From Sphingomonas sp. 32-62-10 (GTDB taxonomy: Bacteria > Pseudomonadota > Alphaproteobacteria > Sphingomonadales > Sphingomonadaceae), in the NCBI GenBank assembly GCA_002280555.1, contig NCEE01000033.1, positions 1 to 23,397 on the forward strand: a stretch of DNA of 23,397 bases. Reading direction: 5' to 3'. The notes beneath the pieces were generated by a model. It had not been told where the DNA came from and searched no databases. It was given only the letters and a program-made list of their open reading frames with translations. A program made the position numbers and the translations under genes. Below, piece after piece: positions 17,939 through 23,397 of this stretch; position 1 is the first letter of the stretch, and every line of letters starts with the position of its first letter.

Positions 17939-19099
17939 TCATGCTCCTTGAGTGGCAGTGCCGCGACGCAGCAGCGCGATGATCGCACCGACCGCTGCTG
18001 TCGCGGCGTAGAAGAGGAAGACGCCCGACAGGCCGCCGAGCACGCCCGAGAGCGCGACGGCCACAATCGGCGCCACGAACTGGGCAAGGAAGAACGACCC
18101 GGTCCACACACCCGTCCCGCGCCCGCGCGTTTCGGGCGGCAGGCGGCGCAGCACCCATGCGAGCATCGTCGGGAGCATCAGGCCATTGCCGATCGAGATC
18201 ACCACGGCACATGCGGCGGTCAACGCGAAGCTCGTCGACAGGCCGATCCCGACATAGCCGAGCGCAACCAGCGGCAGGCCGATCGCCAGCAAGGTCTCGC
18301 CCGACCAGCCCTTGAGCCGCCCGAACAGCATCGACCCTGCCATCACGCCAAGATTGGCGGCGGCACCGGCCAGCCCGATGGTGGCGGGGGAGGTGACCCC
18401 GGTCGCCTCGATCACCGGACCCAGCTGGACGATCAACGTGTAGAACAGCATCCCGATGCCAAAGGTGATCGCGACCAGCATCGCGATGCCCTGCGCCTTG
18501 CCCGCAGCTGCGGGTGTAGTCGCGGCGGTCTTGGCAGGTTCGAACAGGATCATCGCCGCGGCCACCGCAACCGGCAACGCCAGCAGATACAGCCAGAACG
18601 GCCCGCGCGATCCCAAGGCCTCACCCAGCGCGCCGCCCGCCGCGATCAGCACGATCGCGCTGACGCTCGCCGTGGCGATCTGGATCGACACCCACTTCTC
18701 GCGCCGCTCGCCGGTGAAGTAATCCCCGACCAAAGCGGTAGCGACCGTCATGATGATCGCCTCGGTCACCCCCAGCGCCACGCGCGCGGCGAGGATCATG
18801 CGCAGATCTTCGAGCATCAGCGGCAACAGGCCAAAGCCGGCATAGCCGACCAACGCAGCGATCAGCAGCCGCTTGCGCCCAACCTTGTCTGACAGCCACC
18901 CCGCCAAGGGCGAGAAGAGCGCGACGCACAAGGCAGGGATGGTCAGCGCCATCGGCACCAGCACCGCCGCGCCCGGCACATCGGCAAATTCGCGCAGCAA
19001 AAGCGGCAGCACCGGCACCAGCGCGATGATCGCCATGGTCGGCATCACTGCAGTGAGCATCAGGATCACGCCATGGCGGGTCGTCGCTTGCTGAGTCAT
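17939..19099 (-). CDS. MFS transporter
   Basis: An integral inner-membrane transporter of 386 aa with 12 predicted hydrophobic segments. Motif A is GWLSDKVGRKRLL after TM2, and a related loop (GRLKGWSGE) follows TM8. The protein is short for the family and has no large inserted domain. The ATG at 19099 has GAGGA 7 nt upstream and lies 10 nt after the monooxygenase stop. Placed with a TonB receptor and catabolic genes, it most likely imports the aromatic substrate across the inner membrane; drug or product efflux is the alternative. Confidence 0.92.
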   Translation of the reverse strand: MTQQATTRHGVILMLTAVMPTMAIIALVPVLPLLLREFADVPGAAVLVPMALTIPALCVALFSPLAGWLSDKVGRKRLLIAALVGYAGFGLLPLMLEDLRMILAARVALGVTEAIIMTVATALVGDYFTGERREKWVSIQIATASVSAIVLIAAGGALGEALGSRGPFWLYLLALPVAVAAAMILFEPAKTAATTPAAAGKAQGIAMLVAITFGIGMLFYTLIVQLGPVIEATGVTSPATIGLAGAAANLGVMAGSMLFGRLKGWSGETLLAIGLPLVALGYVGIGLSTSFALTAACAVVISIGNGLMLPTMLAWVLRRLPPETRGRGTGVWTGSFFLAQFVAPIVAVALSGVLGGLSGVFLFYAATAAVGAIIALLRRGTATQGA

Positions 19100-19109
19100 T
19101 GGACGGTCC

Positions 19110-20225
19110 TCAGATCGGTTGGGCTACAACTTCGAACATCTCGTGCGTCGCCTTGGCATTATCGACCGGCGGTCCTTTGCCGATCTGGCCCATGCAGATC
19201 GCCAGGCTGGAGCGGACGATATAGGCGCAGCGGTCGAAGCGGCGGTTGCGGTATGCGGTCAGCGCGGTCTCGACATCGTCGTGCCGTGCCAGTTCCTCGG
19301 CCAGCACGAGGCTGTCCTCGATCGCCATGCCCGCGCCCTGCCCCAGATGCGGGGTGGTCGCGTGTACCGCGTCGCCGAGCAGCGCGATCCGCCCACGATG
19401 CCACTCGCCCTCGACCATCATCCCCTCGAGCGGGCGATAGACGACGCCCTCATCATCGGTAACCAGCTCGGAAAGCTCGCGGATATAGGGCGCGCAACTC
19501 GCCATCTTCGACCGCATCAGCGCCGCCAGCCCTTCGCGCGGGTAGCGCGGATTGTCGGGCTCGGGCGTGGTCACATAGATGTACATCAGGTCTTCGGAGA
19601 TCGGCACCAGTCCGACCCCGGTCGGCCCGTTATAGGCCTGCAGCGCGTCGAGATCGGCCGGGCGCGGCAAATTGTAGCGCCACACTGCCTGACCCGTGAA
19701 TTGCGGCCCGGCCAGCTCCGGGAACAGCGCCGCGCGGGTCTGCGAATAGACCCCATCGGCCCCGATCACGAGGTCAAAGCGCGCCTGCTCGCCATTGGAC
19801 AAGGTCGCATCGACGCCCGCGCCATCTTCGCGCAGCTTAGTCGCGGTCACGCCCAGCAGCACCTTCGCCCCGCTGGCAATGGTACGGTCGCCCAGAATCT
19901 TGTGCAGCGCCGGGCGGCTGATCCCCATATTCGCGGGATAGCCGTCGACCAGCCGCGGGGTCGGCACGCGGGCGACCTTGACGCCGGTGGGCGCGAAAAT
20001 CTCGACCGCGTCGAACCCGACGCCTGACGCCACATATTCGTCGATCAGCCCCAGCTGCGCCATCGCACGGATCACGTTCGATTGCTGGATGATGCCGACG
20101 CCATAGACCGACCAGTTGGGATCGCGCTCGATCACCGTGACGTCAAAGCCCTTGGCGCGCAGCGCGATCGCGGCGGTCAGGCCGCCAATGCCGCCGCCGA
20201 TGACAAGAATGGAACCGGATAGCAT
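19110..20225 (-). CDS. FAD-dependent monooxygenase (class A aromatic hydroxylase type)
   Basis: A single-component flavoprotein of 371 aa. It has the FAD-binding GGGIGG (residues 10-15) with E34 at the ribose position, the DG motif VIGADGVYS (D157, G158) and the GD motif ALLGDAVHATTPHLGQGAGMAIEDS (G284, D285). This is the PHBH / salicylate-hydroxylase layout, which uses NAD(P)H and O2 to hydroxylate or hydroxylate-decarboxylate a phenolic ring. The ATG at 20225 is set by the conserved N-terminus MLSGSILVIGGG. It lies 10 nt after the hydrolase stop. It probably makes the catechol-type substrate for the extradiol dioxygenase at 12757. Confidence 0.93.
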   Translation of the reverse strand: MLSGSILVIGGGIGGLTAAIALRAKGFDVTVIERDPNWSVYGVGIIQQSNVIRAMAQLGLIDEYVASGVGFDAVEIFAPTGVKVARVPTPRLVDGYPANMGISRPALHKILGDRTIASGAKVLLGVTATKLREDGAGVDATLSNGEQARFDLVIGADGVYSQTRAALFPELAGPQFTGQAVWRYNLPRPADLDALQAYNGPTGVGLVPISEDLMYIYVTTPEPDNPRYPREGLAALMRSKMASCAPYIRELSELVTDDEGVVYRPLEGMMVEGEWHRGRIALLGDAVHATTPHLGQGAGMAIEDSLVLAEELARHDDVETALTAYRNRRFDRCAYIVRSSLAICMGQIGKGPPVDNAKATHEMFEVVAQPI

Positions 20226-20235
20226 GTCTGTTCTC

Positions 20236-21207
20236 TCAGAAACGGTCGAGGTCGTTGGCGAGGGTGATCGGCCCGGCAAAGCGCGCGCGGACCTGCGCGA
20301 TATAGCCCTGGGTGCGGACGGGATCGGGCGTGCCGCCCGCGAAGTGCGTGATGACCACCGCCTTCACCCCGGCGCGCGCGGCAAGATCGCCGACCGCTTC
20401 GGGCGTCAGGTGATGGGTGGACAGATGCTGCTCCAGCTTCTGCTTGGCCGGGGCCGGCATGTTCGGCGAATTGCGCGCGACCGTCGCCATCGTCGCGGCC
20501 ATGTCGATCATCTCGCTGACCAGCAGGTCCGCGCCCTTGGCGAGCTTTTCCACCGCCGCGCTCGGCCCGGTGTCGCCGGTATAGACGATCGATCGGCCGG
20601 GCAGGTCGAAGCGCAGTGACAGCGACTTGTAATTGCGGTCCTCGACGCTGCCGGGGGCGAAGTCGTAATGGCTGTTCTGCGCCGCCATGACGGTCATCCC
20701 GTCGACCGTCATCGTGTCGCCGTCGTTCAGCTCGATGACCGTGACGGTGTCGGCGGGCGGCGCCCAGGGCTGGCCCGGAATGCCGTAACCGACGCGCGCT
20801 GCAGGCTGCATCGACGCGACCATGCCCGCGACCAGCTCGCGCGTGCCCGGCGGGCCATAGATGGTCAGCTTCTCGGCAACATTGGTCTGGTTGCGCAGTC
20901 CCAGCACCGCCGACAGGCCGCCAGTATGGTCGGTGTGAAGGTGGCTCAGGAACACCGCGCGGACGCGGGGCAGCTGATACCCCGCCTTGGTCAGCTGCTG
21001 GACCGCGCCGTCACCGGCATCGACCAGATAGACGCGCCCGTCATGCACCAGTGCATTGGCGGGCTGGGACCGGTCGCTGCTCGCCACCGGCCCGCCCATC
21101 GTGCCGAGCGTGATGAACGCGTCGCCCTCGGGCGGCGCCTGCTGTGCGGTAGCGGGCGATGCCGCGAGTGCCGCCGCAACCGCCAGCCCCAGAAGCGACG
21201 CGCGCAT
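20236..21207 (-). CDS. Exported metallo-beta-lactamase-fold hydrolase
   Basis: 323 aa. A Sec signal peptide (MRASLLGLAVAAALAASPATA, cleavage after residue 21, AxA) sends it to the periplasm. The zinc site is complete: H89, H91, D93 and H94 in SHLHTDHTGG, H180 in QNSHYDF, D212 in YTGDTG and H288 in VITHFAGG. The spacing and the HLSTHHLTPEAVGDLAARAG segment point to the RNase Z / arylsulfatase AtsA branch, which cleaves phosphoesters, sulfate esters or lactones. The ATG at 21207 shares one base with the receptor's stop (TGATG). A periplasmic hydrolase coupled to an outer-membrane receptor suggests trimming of the substrate before inner-membrane uptake. Confidence 0.92.
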   Translation of the reverse strand: MRASLLGLAVAAALAASPATAQQAPPEGDAFITLGTMGGPVASSDRSQPANALVHDGRVYLVDAGDGAVQQLTKAGYQLPRVRAVFLSHLHTDHTGGLSAVLGLRNQTNVAEKLTIYGPPGTRELVAGMVASMQPAARVGYGIPGQPWAPPADTVTVIELNDGDTMTVDGMTVMAAQNSHYDFAPGSVEDRNYKSLSLRFDLPGRSIVYTGDTGPSAAVEKLAKGADLLVSEMIDMAATMATVARNSPNMPAPAKQKLEQHLSTHHLTPEAVGDLAARAGVKAVVITHFAGGTPDPVRTQGYIAQVRARFAGPITLANDLDRF

Positions 21208-23397
21208 CAGAAGTCGAACCCGACGCGGACGCCATAGGTGCGCGGCGGACGCAGCGTGCCGACCGGGAAGTCGAGGATCGGGCGCGTGCCCGCACGCGCC
21301 AGCACTTCCTCGTCGGTCAAATTGTTGACGAAGCCGGTGATGCTCCACCCCTGCTGGCTGCGCAGCGTGACGAAGGCGTCGGCCATCACGAACCCATCCT
21401 GCTTTTCTTCAGGGCGATAGTTTGAGTTCATGAAGCGGCTGCTCTCGATATTCGCCCGCGCACCCGCGACAAAGTCGAGATCGCCCGTCAGCTCGAACGT
21501 CCGCTCATAGCCGACATTGATCGCCCATTCGGGCGAATTGACCGTCGGCTTGCCCGAACAGTCGATGTCATAGAAGCGCGCGTTGTTGATCCCCGGATTG
21601 GCCGCACGGCTGCCCAGCGTGGTGCAACCCGTCGTCACCGGCGCGCCGGTCGGCGAGAAGTTCGCCGTCTGCAGGCTGTCGTACTTGCCCTTGAGATACT
21701 GGACGTTGAGGTTGAACAGGTCGTTGCGGCTGGGCGCGAAGCGCGCCTCGAACTCCGCACCATAGATGTGCGACTTGCCCGCATTGACGGTGATCGAACC
21801 CTGCGCGAACACGCCGCTGCCGGTGGGCACACCGCCGACATAGGTGATCTGCTGATCCTTATAGTCCCAGTAGAACGCCTCGAAATTCAGCTGCAGCTTG
21901 TTGTTGAGGAAGCGGTTTTTCGCACCGAACGTATAGGCGGTCAGCGATTCCGGGCGGAAGGTGTTGTTCGGCGGCTGCGCGACGAAGAAGCCGCCTGCCT
22001 TGAAGCCGGTCGCGACATTGGCATAGATCAACGATGCCGGACCCGCGTCAAACTCGATGCCCGCCTTCCAGGTGAATTTCTCGAAGCTCAGGTCGCCGGT
22101 GAACGGCACGCTCAGCGGCGGGTTGATCGGGCCGGGCAGGCCGCCCGACGCGGTCGAAGTCAGCTGCTTCTTGTCCTCGCGGGTGTAACGGCCGCCCGCA
22201 ACCAGGCGCAGGCTGTCGCTAAGGTCGAAGGTCAGCTGGCCGAACGCCGCGACGCTCTCGGTATTGAGGCGCGGGGTGAAGCGGGTGGTCGAGATATTGC
22301 CTTGGCGGAAGAAGTTCAGCGTTTCCTGATTCTCGCCGAAATAGAAGCCGCCGATGACATAGCGCAGCTTCTGGTCTTCGTTCGACGACAGCCGCACCTC
22401 GACCGAGGTCTGCTCGGCAAGATCGGTGATGTCGCCGGCAAAGCCCGGCAGATAGGTGCGGAAGCGCACGTCCGAGCGCCGCCATGCCGGCAACACGGTC
22501 AGCGTGCCGAAGCCAAGATCGCCGACCACCGTCGCGCTGACGCCATAGAATTGGTTGTCGAGGAAGCCGTCGGTGCCGGGCAGCGCGACGCAGCCGCTGT
22601 TCACGAAATTGCCGGGACCGCCGCAGAAGGGCGGGGCGAAGATCGTCGAGGCGAGCTGACGGATCGCGGCATGCGCGCGCGGGTCCGAGACGCTGACACG
22701 GTCCTCCAGCGCCGGGACGGTATAGCGCGCTTCGGGCAGCAGCACCGCGCCCGAACCCTTGCCATGCTGGTTGTAATAATCGGCGACCAAAGTCATCGAC
22801 CAGCGGTCGGACGGCTGGATCAGCAGCGACGCGCGCACCGCCTCGCCCTTGTCGTCGTCATAGCCGTCGGAAATATAGCCGTCGCGATCGACGATCTGCC
22901 CGGCGACACGCAGCGCGACCTTGTCACCGATCGGCACGTTGAGCGCGAGGAAGCCCTTCTTGCTGTCGTAATTGCCATATTCGAGCAGCGCTTCGCCGCC
23001 GAAATCGCCCAGCACCGGCTTTTTGGGCAGCACGTTGATCGCGCCGCCGGTGGCGTTGCGGCCATAGAGCGTACCTTGCGGCCCCTTGACCACTTCGACC
23101 CGTTCCAGGTCATAAAAGACGCCGGCGGGTGCGGTCGGGCGGCCGACATAGACGCCGTTGAAGTTGAACGCGACCGCGTTCTCCGAGAAGGAATTCTGCG
23201 AATTGGTGCCGACGCCGCGCAGGAAGAAGCTGGTCGTGCCGCCGGTCGGCTGAACCACCAGCGAGGGGACGAGCTTGCCCAGATTGGCGGTTTCGGTGAT
23301 GCCCGACTGCGCCAGATCGTCGCCGGTTACGGCGGTCACGGCGACGGCGGCGCGCTGAAGCGATTCCGACCGGCGCTGTGCGGTGATGACGATATCC
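21207..23397 (-). CDS. TonB-dependent outer-membrane receptor (5' end outside window)
   Basis: About 729 residues are visible; the signal peptide and the very N-terminus lie beyond the window. The visible part starts at the TonB-box-like DIVITAQRRSESLQ, then the plug (VTGDDLAQSGITETANLGKLVPSL, RGVGTNSQ, ERVEVVKGPQGTLYGRNATGGAINVLPKKP), then the 22-strand barrel ending in the terminal aromatic GVRVGFDF. Cysteine pairs occur in two likely surface loops (FCGGPGNFVNSGC; GCTTLG...DIDC). This is the style of the numerous sphingomonad receptors for non-siderophore substrates; DdvT of SYK-6 is a known example that takes up a lignin biaryl. First known gene of the operon; an aromatic substrate is inferred from context. 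Confidence 0.95.
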   Translation of the reverse strand, partial: DIVITAQRRSESLQRAAVAVTAVTGDDLAQSGITETANLGKLVPSLVVQPTGGTTSFFLRGVGTNSQNSFSENAVAFNFNGVYVGRPTAPAGVFYDLERVEVVKGPQGTLYGRNATGGAINVLPKKPVLGDFGGEALLEYGNYDSKKGFLALNVPIGDKVALRVAGQIVDRDGYISDGYDDDKGEAVRASLLIQPSDRWSMTLVADYYNQHGKGSGAVLLPEARYTVPALEDRVSVSDPRAHAAIRQLASTIFAPPFCGGPGNFVNSGCVALPGTDGFLDNQFYGVSATVVGDLGFGTLTVLPAWRRSDVRFRTYLPGFAGDITDLAEQTSVEVRLSSNEDQKLRYVIGGFYFGENQETLNFFRQGNISTTRFTPRLNTESVAAFGQLTFDLSDSLRLVAGGRYTREDKKQLTSTASGGLPGPINPPLSVPFTGDLSFEKFTWKAGIEFDAGPASLIYANVATGFKAGGFFVAQPPNNTFRPESLTAYTFGAKNRFLNNKLQLNFEAFYWDYKDQQITYVGGVPTGSGVFAQGSITVNAGKSHIYGAEFEARFAPSRNDLFNLNVQYLKGKYDSLQTANFSPTGAPVTTGCTTLGSRAANPGINNARFYDIDCSGKPTVNSPEWAINVGYERTFELTGDLDFVAGARANIESSRFMNSNYRPEEKQDGFVMADAFVTLRSQQGWSITGFVNNLTDEEVLARAGTRPILDFPVGTLRPPRTYGVRVGFDF

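Noticed and set aside
17948..18892. A 314-codon plus-strand open frame opposite the MFS gene
   Set aside because: Low-complexity Arg/Gln/His-rich shadow of a clear 12-segment transporter.

Overview
The window reads as chromosomal DNA of a GC-rich alphaproteobacterium of the sphingomonad type (Sphingomonas, Sphingobium or Novosphingobium). The reasons are the RpoB and RpoC sequences, a LigM-type aromatic O-demethylase (a sphingomonad hallmark), a TonB-dependent receptor of sphingomonad style, and a paired GC-rich repeat of the kind common in these genomes. Assignments come from reading protein motifs and gene order; no database search was run.

Region 1 (1-5274) is housekeeping: the 5' part of rpoC and all of rpoB on the minus strand, a clear rpoB promoter, and a divergent tRNA-Leu(CAA). 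The rpoC reading frame lacks about the first 35 conserved residues.

Region 2 (5296-9252) is a one-carbon and demethylation module. On the minus strand a divergent metF and purU overlap by 4 nt. On the plus strand, across a 74-nt gap holding a palindromic operator candidate, lie a small alpha/beta hydrolase and a LigM-like tetrahydrofolate-dependent aryl O-demethylase. LigM would move an aryl methyl group to THF. MetF, a FolD encoded elsewhere, and PurU would oxidise it to formate and regenerate THF. A long inverted repeat (9261-9393) separates this unit from the next, convergent one.

Region 3 (9409-12652, minus strand) holds a NodD/LinR-like LysR regulator, an orphan MetE-core (zinc, cobalamin-independent) methyltransferase-like gene, a SnoaL-like small protein and an IclR regulator.

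Region 4 (12757-15720, plus strand) is a compact ring-cleavage unit divergent from lysR: a two-domain extradiol dioxygenase with its ligand set intact, a large FrsA-like alpha/beta hydrolase, and an FAH-family gene broken by an internal deletion with frameshift.

Region 5 (15717-23397, minus strand) is one tightly packed operon, in transcription order: TonB-dependent receptor (cut by the window end), exported metallo-beta-lactamase-fold hydrolase, FAD monooxygenase, MFS transporter, cupin, DenD-like epimerase/dehydrogenase and SDR dehydrogenase. Together regions 2-5 look like an accessory island for uptake, hydroxylation, ring cleavage and demethylation of an unidentified, probably methoxylated plant or lignin aromatic. 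The substrate cannot be read from the sequence.
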